The position numbers and the translations under genes are program-made. Under the pieces are notes generated by a model. The model was not told the origin of the DNA. It did not search any database and saw nothing but the letters and a program-made list of their open reading frames with translations. Shown piece after piece: positions 11,193 through 20,450 of a stretch of DNA of 64,000 nt. The DNA is from Zelopaecilomyces penicillatus (Eukaryota; Ascomycota; Sordariomycetes; Hypocreales; Pseudodiploosporaceae), in NCBI GenBank assembly GCA_005765155.1, contig VCCP01000005.1, positions 1,240,001 to 1,304,000 on the forward strand, read 5' to 3'. The first letter of the stretch is position 1, and each line of letters opens with the position of its first letter.

Positions 11193-12886
11193 CCTGGGCC
11201 CCCTTCAACCAGCCGCCACCTCTCGCTGAGGCTGGCGTAACAAGCTCGATAGCGGCGAAGTGGTGTTAATGATAGTTGCGGTTGAGATGGACGTCGTAGC
11301 CAGAGAGCCGATGGCGGAGTTTGATGATAAAACCAGATGGAAGCGTCCTGCACAGCAACGCGCGAAGGGCGATGAGGCGAAGATGTAACCGCACAACCAA
11401 CTGTGATAGGAAAGGGATAAGAGACAAGAGACAAGGAGGAGAGGAATAACAGCGGAAGAGGAGGTTTGTGGTGTGTCGTCGGATAAAGAGGTTGCAGGCA
11501 ACCGAAGGGGTTCAAAGCATGGACTGGAAGAGTCAGGCGACAAGTCTCACTGACTCTCTCTCTCACAGGGCAGGTCTAGTGATTGCGCCGGTTCCCTGGG
11601 GCCTGGCGGTCAGCGCCCATGGTGGCACTGTGGCACAGGTGACTCCAGGCAGCCCTCCCACTTACAACAGCATCAATGACAACGACAGGGTGCGGTACCT
11701 GTAGGTCCAGCCACTGTACGGGGTACTACGGGGTATTTCCATGTTTCTCCACAGGCTCCACAGGTATTAACCTTAGTAGGGCCTATCGATAGGTACAACG
11801 GGACTAATGAAGCAGGACCTGCCTCTACGTGCATTAGGCGGTATTACTGAATAAGCGGGGAGGCCAGCCGGCTTCTTCCCCATACTTCTTCACCCAACCT
11901 CTTCAGACAAACTGCAGGATGGGAATGGCCTCTCATGGTCGTATTTTTTCACAGTTTAGAGACGGGGGCTGAGAGGGTTCTAGCAAAGCTTCTTCTTCCT
12001 CTTCTTCTACTATTCCCTCTAGACGCCGGTCAGTTCCGACGGATAAAGAGACGCAGAAACTCCGCTGCAGTCGGTCGAATCGGTCGTCGCAGCCGCATCA
12101 TCTGATCCGCCCCATGAATGACCACCAACCGCCCTGGTGCGTCATGCCGCTATCGCTCTTGAGCGTTACTACTACACTACTAATAAAGGCCGCTGAAAAG
12201 TGTATGGCTGCAAGTTGCAACTGTTCCAAACCCACCCGCCTTTAGTACGGAATCCTGCACGACAATCCTGCGCAACATCGAGTTAAGCGCCGAGTCTAAT
12301 GGAATGCCTTTTCTTCTTTGGCTAAGCAGCTGGATTTGTTTACAATAGTAACCAAAAAGTATAATTCCATACTATATATGTAGAGTACTGCTATTCGCAC
12401 ATTTACTGGTACTGGTAAATGCTAGTTATTGCTAGTAATTGCTAGTAATTGCTGGTCATTGCTGGTCATTGCTCGCGATTGCTGGGTACGCTTAATCAAG
12501 TACCTGTATGATGCACTTAAAATGAATTCGATAAACCATAGCCCACGCCATCGCCTCGCTGTTAACTTAATCGTGGTCTCTGTCAATTTTACTGCCTATG
12601 GCCAAGCTGTGGTCTGGAAGCCGGCGCAATACACATACATCTATGCTGATGCAGATCCGAACCCATTAATTTATGCAGTAGTCAGGGCCGGAAAGCCAGT
12701 CTTGCCGGGTACGAAATCTTAAACTCGAGATAAATATCAAGTTTCTCAGCCTTAAACTCTAAACTGAACACTCTGCATATTTTATCTCATCATTCCCCCT
12801 TTGTTCCTCATCATTTTCCATTTCACACAAGTTTCCTGTCAACACACCATCTTAGTTGAGCATATTCCACCGTTTTTATATTAATC
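11193..12886. other. Intergenic, left edge of the accessory pocket
   Basis: This 1.7 kb separates the transporter promoter from the damaged kinase gene. I see no supported gene. Short repetitive sequence occurs at 12421-12486, and the stretch around 11690-11780 has several GTAC-containing words. C/T-rich sequence just before 12887 looks like a normal leader. Confidence 0.45.
12421..12486. repeat. 10-bp imperfect tandem repeat
   Basis: Six to seven head-to-tail copies of a 10-base unit resembling GCTAGTAATT: two perfect copies of that form, two of GCTGGTCATT, and three diverged ones. Each unit is in exact 10-base register, about one helical turn. Confidence 0.9.
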
Positions 12887-14354
12887 ATGTCTGACTCGAT
12901 AGTGGACGCAGACGATGTTGACTCCAACTGCTCACTTCGCTTTTTACCAGCACAAGTTGGCAACACTGAGGATCTGGAACAGTATCGAAAAGGAGGATTC
13001 CATCCGGTCCATCTAGGGGATCTTTTTGATGACGGCCGCTATCGAATCGTCCATAAACTTGGGGCAGGCGGTTTTGCTACTGTATGGCTCGCTCATGATT
13101 CAATACTGACAACTTGGGTGGCCTTGAAGATTGTGGATGCCAACAATTCTGCCCGTGTCGAAAAGAGAGTCGTCATGTGCGATAAAGTTCTATCGAAACT
13201 AAGATGACAGATTTGTGAACTACTCACGGCTTTTCCACATTTACGGCCCCAATGGACGTCATCTTTGCCTCGTTCAACCTCTCTTGGGGCCTTCAGTTGA
13301 TGTCCTATCTCATTATCGTCAGAGTAGAATTTATCCTTGGCTAGTACGACGTATCGCCTACCAGGCGGCGAAAGCTACAGCCCAACTTCATTCTGTTGGT
13401 CTATGTCACGGAGGTAAGCTGGAAACAATCCAACCCAATCTGAGCATAGTATATCCTAACCCTCTTTTAGATCTCACGCCGAGTAATATCGTTTTCCGCC
13501 TTCACAACCTTAATCATCTTGACGATCAAGGAATGTATCGCATTTTTGGCCAACCAAAGATTGGTCTGCTAGAAACAGAAGCAGGTGATATTCCTGGCCC
13601 AGAAGCTCCTCGATACATCGTAGGATTCCTTGACTTCATGTCATCCGAAGTTGATTTCCTGTGCAGTGAAATATGTGTGATTGATTTCGATCAGGCGTTT
13701 CTCAGCTCTTCGCCACCCAAGAAAACGCTCGAAACCACTATCGGCCTTCTTGCTCCAGAGATAGCAATGGGGAGATTGGCTAGTCCAGCAAGTGACGTGT
13801 GGGCTCTAGGCTGCACCATTCTACACATGAGGTCTGGCTCCTCCCCATTTTCTACATTTGATTCAGATTGCCCTGCGGGTTTGTTGAGAGTTGTCGCTGC
13901 GTACATTGGTGACACGCCAGCATCATGGGGAAAGGGGCTGTTCGATGTCGAAGGCCGGCCGACTAAAGACAAAATCAATGGCCGTCCGTTAGGTTTGTTG
14001 GGTGAGATTTATTCAATCAGGGAATGGATTGGTAAGACCTGGGACCTGCCTTGGGATCTACAACGTCAGTCAGATGCTCCAGCGCCCCCAGATGGACAAT
14101 ATTTCGATGAGAATGATCAACCGTACCCGAAGTGCTACGAAAGTAAATTTTGGAAACCTTGCGCCATTCAGGTCGACGGCAAATATATTGGTGTTTATAG
14201 TGATGAAGCTGACGCGGTAGTTGCAACCTTTCCTAGAATTTCGACAGACGAGGTGGAGTTACTGGTCGATTTAATCTCCAAGATATTCGTGTACGAACCT
14301 GAAAAACGGCTCACCGCGAACGAAGTCCTCGAGCATCCTTGGTTTTTCATGTAG
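12887..14354 (+). pseudogene. SRPK-like protein kinase gene with a +1 frameshift
   Basis: The gene encodes a protein kinase of the fungal SRPK-like group. Start MSDSIVDADD; the glycine loop LGAGGFATVWLA and VAIK-type lysine (VALKIV) are intact. Reading stops at 13205 (TGA) after VLSKLR. The next frame carries on immediately with DDRFVNYSRLFHIYGPNGRHLCLV, the conserved continuation. Dropping one A of the pair at 13201-13202 would restore a single frame. After a 57-bp intron (13414-13470) come HGDLTPSNIVF (catalytic loop), VIDFDQAF (the DFG position reads DFD), APEIAMGR and SDVWALGC. The end is typical: EKRLTANEVLEHPWFF. Total about 450 residues without the intron. It may be a true pseudogene, a strain-specific null or a sequencing error. 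HGD and DFD instead of HRD and DFG hint at weakened activity even if the frame were intact. It neighbours another damaged gene. Confidence 0.85.
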
Positions 14355-14783
14355 GACTGAATGAACTGATTACTTTTTATTCTCTCCACATCATGCGAAT
14401 GAGATTGAATCTTCATTACAGTATCAGGGCGACGTTGTGACTGCCTCAACAGTCCGGGATGAGACATGATTGTGGCATTTAGGGAAATTGATCTTATAAG
14501 CACAATTACATTTGATAAGTATTGCCATTCACAAACAATATCCAATTCAACCCGTATCAATCGTGACTTTTCTAGTACTTATGTTAATCTGCAAGTTGCC
14601 ACAGCCAGAGATCACACATCAATACATGTTATGACCCAAACCTTATGTGCTGCCACTCAAAACATCACCCTTTTCTCAATACGGCCTGTCATTTATTCAT
14701 CTCTTATCTCTCTATAAGGTATAACAAGATGGAAAATATCCAGACGAGGTGGCCAAGTGCTATTTATACGTGATAAACCCACC
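14355..14783. other. Spacer between the two damaged genes
   Basis: Convergent 3' spacer of the kinase and the ABC transporter remnants. A/T-rich, with no gene seen. Confidence 0.5.
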
Positions 14784-17700
14784 TCACATGCGGTCCATCC
14801 CCAGCACCTCGTCAGCGCTGCCAACTTGTTGTATCATCCCATCAGCCATCTTCACGACAATATCTGTTGGTCTCATTCGACCGGCAGCAATGCTCACTCT
14901 GTGAGCAACCGCAATTACAGTGTAGCCCTGTCCAACAAACTCCTCGTCAATCAACTGATATATCAACGATTCTGTCACCATATCCAGCGACTATGTTGCC
15001 TCATCCAGCAGAACAATGGGCTTGCATTCGGCTCCTAAAACAGTCTTCTTCACCAATGCTCTGGTGAGTCCCAGCAGCTGTGCTTGTCCCACAGAGAGAG
15101 CAGGTAATTCCGAGACCTTGCGACAAAGCACATCGGTACTGTCTTCTGCATTGAAGCTGCACAAGGGACCCCAAACGCCTGTTTTCTTGAGTGCTTCGAC
15201 AATAGTGGAAGTATCAGCCTCGCCGCTTGGGTCGAGACTGAAGCGTAACGAGACATCTGGCAACAGCATAGGATCCTGTGGGACGGTAATAAAACATCGA
15301 TGACGGATTTCGGACTGCAATGTACCAGAAAGATCAACTCCATCCACAGTGATCTTACCAGTAGTATCAATGACGCGAAGGAGAGAGAGAAGCAGTGTGC
15401 TCTTGCCACTGGAACATAATCAGCATGAGTTCGTCAAATTTGATATAAAAGGGAGATCAAGGTTTGTTTGTGTTGAGGATCTTACCTTCCTGTACGGCCA
15501 CAAACCACAACTTTCTGGCCAGCTTTGATGGTAAGAGAAATATCACGGAGAGCAACGGCACGCTCACTGTATTTATAAATCAGCAACTCAAAACCATGGC
15601 AGAGATAAAATAGATATGGGCGACTCACTTATAAGCCGCAGTGGCATGATCAATTACAATTTCTCCTCTCTGTGGCCAAGAGATATCGTGGATTTTCTCT
15701 TCTCCAGGTTGCTCTTCTTTTGGTATCTCATCATCCAATGTCTTGAGTCGCTCAATAGCCCCTAGTGAGATTTCGAAGTCTGCCCAAGACTCAACCAACC
15801 TGAGAACCGTAGCATTGGTAACAATTATAATGTTCAACGCAACACCAACCACAGCACCGCTGTCGGGACCAGTGCACACCACAATTGTAGAACGCGCAAT
15901 TTCCATAGTCACCCTATCGAGAGCAAGTTCTGAGGTTTTATCTGCTTGTACCGTTACTTCTTCTAGACAAACAGCTACTGCGGTGTGGCTAGGACATGCT
16001 GGCAACCTTAATGTGTCCGGAAGTTCAACTCTTTTATCACAGCGAGGAGCTTCTAATAAATACGTCTGAATGCGTTCAAAACTCGCAAAGCAAGCAACAA
16101 TTCTAGGGATAATAGTCATTATCATATTTGCCGGGTGAATAACCATTGAGAGAACAGCAATGGTTGTGAAAGCAGTTTCGGCATCGATAGTGGAATGCTT
16201 GGAATAAGAGAGAGCGCCGTAAAGCATCATGGTAATTGCAGGTGCAAATATTCCAAGGGCATTAGCTATAAAGAGTCAGTACCGCTGCATACCACACATA
16301 CAGAGGATTTTGGTCTTTCAGAATTTCGCTACTGGTTCTCTGATCATATTGAAGATGACATCAAACTTACCACTAGCATTATAGGTGATCCTTTAAATAT
16401 TTGGTTAGCACTGAGCATTATTTTCTGGACACTCTTCAGTAGACCTACATTATCCATCTCACTTTCTTAGCACTCTCTATTTCGGCCGATCGAAGCGAGG
16501 TGATATATCTTTCAATTGCACCGGAAACTCCCAGCAACTTCATAGTCTTTATTGAGCCCAAGATAGTGTTGATCATCGAAAGTCGGGTTTGAGTGGTGGC
16601 GTTCCAATCCTTCTGTCTGCCATGCATGTTCTGAGCGACATACTTGCTAACTCTGGAGCAGACTACAGACCGCGTGAATTAGATAGAAAGTTACTTGTAA
16701 GAGAGGGACAACTTACGGAGGATAATGACAAAAGGAACAAGGGATAGCCATCCGACTTGGGAGCAGAGAATGACCATGCCGATAGACAGTTCAAAAAAAT
16801 GAGCCCAAACATCGTGAGCCATACTTGTAATCATGCCTAGACTATCTATGTCCGTGTTCATGAGAGTGACGGCCCTCCCAAGGTCGTAGCCATTACTCTG
16901 AGTTAGCAAGGTCTTGTTGTACACAAGACCTACAAGAGCTCCCCGTGTCATAACTCGGAGTTTGTTCTGTTGGTGTTGATACACAGCGCGACAGATCTGA
17001 TTGTATGCATTAGTAACTTAGATCATATGTCAAGATGATTCAATTATCCATACCGCGTGGCCTACGTAAAAGATTACAGCGATAGCTATTATCCACGCCG
17101 TGCCAGGGGAGAAGTGACGCTCGTTGAGGGGTTGAGAAATAGATCGAATTGTCTCTTTGATCAGTAGAGGTGGGCCATACTGAAATAGAATGAGAAAGAT
17201 GCGACTCGGTATAGCCCAGACAAATGATGGACCCAGACATTTAAACAAGGCCCAGGGTAAAGTCATAATCGTCTCAGGTTTAGCTAACACACCAGTAAGC
17301 AATGATTCCAGAACTGGATCAGAAAAGGAATATCATCCACCTCGAGAGTCCCACAGCCGAATGATTGACTGCCTGAGAGTTTTTGAAGAAAGTTTGCCAT
17401 CTATGACCTGGAAATCCTGCTCTGTGAGGAACCCAGACCCGCCACGCCTGATAATAGGGTTCAACCACCAAAAGAATGTTCGTTGGAGGATACCCGCGGT
17501 TTCTTCAGGTATGTGAATGGAATGAGCCTTGAAAAGTAGTTTCTCCTTTCCGGGAACTTCAGCGATGAGCAGGATAGTTTTACAAACTACGCAAACGAGT
17601 AAAGACCGGATGGTGGTGTCCTCAGCATGACTGGGAGAATCGGCATCTACCAGCATAAACCACAGATGGAGCGAATCAACGAGTAGAGAGGCCACCAGCC

Positions 17701-18165
17701 ACCAGGTACATAACTATGGTGTCGGAGGGCCTGATAGACCGTCTATGGTCAAAGAAAGACAGAAGTCCAACACCGACTCCGCTTATAAAACTTAACGCAG
17801 TAGCAGCAAATCTCACAGCATTTTCAGGTCGCAATGTGGTATCTCGCGCCACGATCACAAGATTCGCCAGCAAAACAGAGGCGCAGAAGATTGCAAAACA
17901 CTAGAAAGCATTAATAAGTAGAGACACAGTGTACTTTTATCCAATAAATTGGTTGCATCAAGGCAAACCGCGACGCGTCTCTTGAGCTTTGGGTTTTTGT
18001 TACCTGTTTAATACCCGCAAGAGAACTGGGCCGAACAACGAACGGCTTGCCTCGAAGCTCCCCCAGCCGTATCGGAATGAGAGACAGGAAAGCAACAGAC
18101 ACGGTGACGGAGATCCAGTCGAGCCATGGCAAGTTAAAGATCGATAAACGCGAGTTTGTATCCAT
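14784..18165 (-). pseudogene. ABCC-type ABC transporter, degenerate (three lesions)
   Basis: Remnant of a full-length MRP/ABCC exporter, normally TMD0-TMD1-NBD1-TMD2-NBD2 of about 1,450 residues. I traced nine exons: 18165-18004, 17900-17341, 17283-17054, 16996-16717, 16662-16449, a 20-bp microexon 16390-16371, 16265-15629, 15566-15486 and 15408-14784. Seen in order: TMD0 and linker (FFWWLNPIIRRG), TMD1 (YGPPLLIKETI, TRGALVGLVYNKTL, TDIDSLG), then NBD1 up to VVCTGPDSG. There the sequence jumps without a gap to the last TMD2 helices (VGVALNIIIV, RLVESWADFEISLGAIERLK). NBD2 follows: Walker A GRTGSGKST, Q-loop TVPQDP, signature LSVGQAQLLGL, Walker B IVLLDEAT, H-loop VAHRVS. Lesions: a 7-bp duplication at 17691-17704 shifts frame; most of NBD1 and TMD2 is missing; TAG at 14991-14993 interrupts DEAT-SLD. 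Splice sites remain clean, so decay looks recent. Confidence 0.88.
17691..17704. repeat. 7-bp tandem duplication causing a frameshift
   Basis: Two head-to-tail copies of GCCACCA lie inside a coding exon of the ABC transporter remnant. Removing one copy joins the reading frames as MYLVASLLVDSLHLWFM, the expected membrane segment. With both copies the frame ends soon after at a TGA. Confidence 0.85.
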
Positions 18166-19221
18166 TGTGCATAGAGAGCGGAAAGAGAAGCGAGAGTGTA
18201 TATATTAATTGAATGGCCTTGATAAGAATGCGCAAAGTGACAGTGATCTCAGCCGGTGTTGTTCAAGGAGAGCGACCTGCCAGAGTCTTTTAATCGACAC
18301 AAGGGAGCCAACGTCAATGCCGCGGGGAAAAGTTCACCCTGACAAAAAGCTTTCATGTCCATCCTCGTATCCAAAGCAAAGGAGCCGGCCTTGACGTTGT
18401 ATCCTGACAAGGCGGTTGGCTCTTGGCCATTCCTGGTTGGTTGGATTGCGAGTCTGTTGGCTGCAGTCCCAACCAACACACAGGTTCAGGCAGTTGCTGC
18501 TAATTTTGGCCTGCAATGGGCCCAAGTTGACTTGCAGGGTGTTGGGGTTAGGGTTGAAGACCCTGGAACTTCAGGAGTTGCTGGAGTGGGGGAAGCCTCT
18601 CTAGAGCCACCCATGCATGTTACCAATGAGCCAACTGATGTAATATCGATAGAAGCTCAGGTTATACGGATCAGCCTCAACGCGGGCGGCAAGGCTCCCT
18701 AATTCCATAGTGTCTGCTGGCATCAATATTGGGGGCTGAGTTTTTGGTGGACTGATCATGCAGGTCACACTGTCAGAACGTTGAGGACCTGGGCCAAGCT
18801 GATCTAGCTTCATGTGAAGCTAGCAGGAGCAGCCCGTGACAGACCTTCCCTGCCACATGGTCTCACCCCTCCGTCATCACTTTCGGCTGAACGAATAAAG
18901 CTCCAAGCTTCCATTCTTATCCTCATTCGCAATTGCAAGAGTTTGTTCCTGTACATTATCCAGCGCGCTCTGTTCAGACCACCAGATCTACCCACATCAT
19001 ATTGCTTTTTGCTTTGCGTTGGCTAGAATTGTTGCATGCTTGCCTTTGATCGGAACTGGCTTCGCCGCTGCTTGGCACGCAACCTGCATTTATCCTAATC
19101 AGCAACAAACAATATCAGCCAATACTACGATCCGATACCTCTCCGATTGCATTACTGCATAAGCTCAAACGCTTGAGACTCGAAGCCCACAGTCCTCCTC
19201 AGCCGCGGGCCGCTCTTTCCC
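18166..19221. other. Intergenic, right edge of the accessory pocket
   Basis: Divergent spacer between the ABC transporter remnant and the Rab gene. A 115-codon open frame at 18355-18702 has no recognisable motif and I do not count it as a gene. The 300 bases before 19222 are C/T-rich and A-rich like a fungal promoter. Confidence 0.45.
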
Positions 19222-19968
19222 ATGGCATCCTTGCCGTGGGACTATATCGCCAAGCTCGTCTGTATCGGCGACTCGGGATGCGGCAAATCCAGTCTCACCA
19301 TCCGCCTCTGCGAAGGCCGTTTCTCTCCCCATCACGACGTTACTATCGGTGTTGAGTTCGGCTCGCGCCTCGTACCTGTTGGCCCGCCACACACGAAACC
19401 CTCATCCTCTACCGCTCCGGCCAGCAACTCCGATGGCTTACCAGACCCGCCTCGAGATACAAGCAGCACCCCTCAGAAGCACATGAAGCTCAGCTTGTGG
19501 GATACGGCCGGCCAGGAGACATATAAGTCCGTGACAAGGTCATACTTTCGGGGTGCTAGCGGTGCCCTCCTAGTCTTTGATTTATCGAGGAAACAGACGT
19601 TCCAGCACGTCACTGACTGGCTTAATGACCTACGTCAGATTGCGGAGCCTGATATCGTCGTTATACTCGTCGGCAACAAAGCGGATTTGGCACAACAGGA
19701 CGACAATAAAAGGGACGTTACAAAGGAGGAGGCAGAAGAATGGGCGAAGAGGAATGGGGTCATGGAGTACGTCGAAACCAGTGCTAAGAGTGGCGAGAAT
19801 GTCGAAATGGCCTTTATGAGAGTTGCAGAAAGGATATACCAAAACATCCAGGCAGGCAAATATGATCTTAATGACAGGAGATCAGGAGTCAAGGGGCCGG
19901 GTTTTGTTGGGAACAGACAACTCAGGCTGGCAGCAAATGCCAACAAGTCAGGGAACTCGTGCTGCTAA
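19222..19968 (+). CDS. Rab GTPase, Rab4/Ypt4-like, with inserted loop
   Basis: Small GTPase for endosomal or recycling traffic. It is an intronless frame of 248 residues. G motifs: P-loop GDSGCGKSS (17-25), switch I around DVTIGVEFGSR, G3 WDTAGQE, G4 GNKAD, G5 ETSAKSG. The Rab-type YKSVTRSYFRGASGALLVFD and RabF motifs are present, and it ends NSCC for double geranylgeranylation. Closest by eye to Rab4/Rab2/Rab14, called Ypt4 in fission yeast. Between strands beta2 (GSRLVPVG) and beta3 (MKLSLWDTAGQE) there is an insertion of about 35 residues rich in Pro, Ser, Thr and Asp. Ordinary Rabs have only a tight turn here, and the normal length is about 210. The insertion sits beside the switch regions and could alter effector or GAP contact. 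The start at 19222 is the first ATG giving the canonical DYIAKLVCIGDSG. Confidence 0.9.
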   Translation: MASLPWDYIAKLVCIGDSGCGKSSLTIRLCEGRFSPHHDVTIGVEFGSRLVPVGPPHTKPSSSTAPASNSDGLPDPPRDTSSTPQKHMKLSLWDTAGQETYKSVTRSYFRGASGALLVFDLSRKQTFQHVTDWLNDLRQIAEPDIVVILVGNKADLAQQDDNKRDVTKEEAEEWAKRNGVMEYVETSAKSGENVEMAFMRVAERIYQNIQAGKYDLNDRRSGVKGPGFVGNRQLRLAANANKSGNSCC

Positions 19969-20450
19969 CTAAAGAACTCTGGACACGAGCTGGCACGCCG
20001 CTTACGGGGTCCAGGGGAGACAGATTAACACACATTACGAGAAGTTCCGGATAGGGAAATACCCCAGCGGAATAGTTTTGTATAGTATAATGCATAATGT
20101 GCCAGCAACCCTTCATGTCGCCCATACGGGAGAAATTTTCTATTACAGGAAATTGTCATGTTTGCATTAGATGCGGAGTTTGACTTCCGCCGGCGGTACC
20201 TCAGCTCCTTTTTCTTGATGTAGACTTTTTTTACAACCATTCCAACCCAGTTTTAATGTAGGTTCTTTCAACATCCGTTGCCATATATTGCGAAATGATG
20301 TTCGAGCCAAAAATTGGACGCATATGCATCCTCCCTACCCTCCAAGTCCTCTCGTTACCCATACTCATCACCATGATGGTATATTAATAGGAGGAAATTA
20401 TACTTTTCCGTCATTCCTGAATTGAGAAGATGACTCAAAAGGATATCTCT
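19969..20450. other. Convergent 3' spacer
   Basis: This spacer separates the ends of the Rab and PMT2 genes. It is A/T-rich near 20240-20410 and no gene is seen. Confidence 0.5.

Noticed and set aside
16445..16470. Apparent frameshift in the ABC remnant after KKVRWIM
   Set aside because: A 58-base intron with donor GTAGGT, branch GTGCTAACC and acceptor AAAG, followed by a 20-base exon, restores the conserved block without any lesion.
17283..17342. Apparent stop after RLWDSRGG in the ABC remnant
   Set aside because: An intron from 17340 to 17284 joins DSR to AKPETIMTLPWALF, the expected sequence.
18355..18702. 115-codon open frame beside the ABC remnant
   Set aside because: No similarity recognised and no supporting promoter or splice signals.
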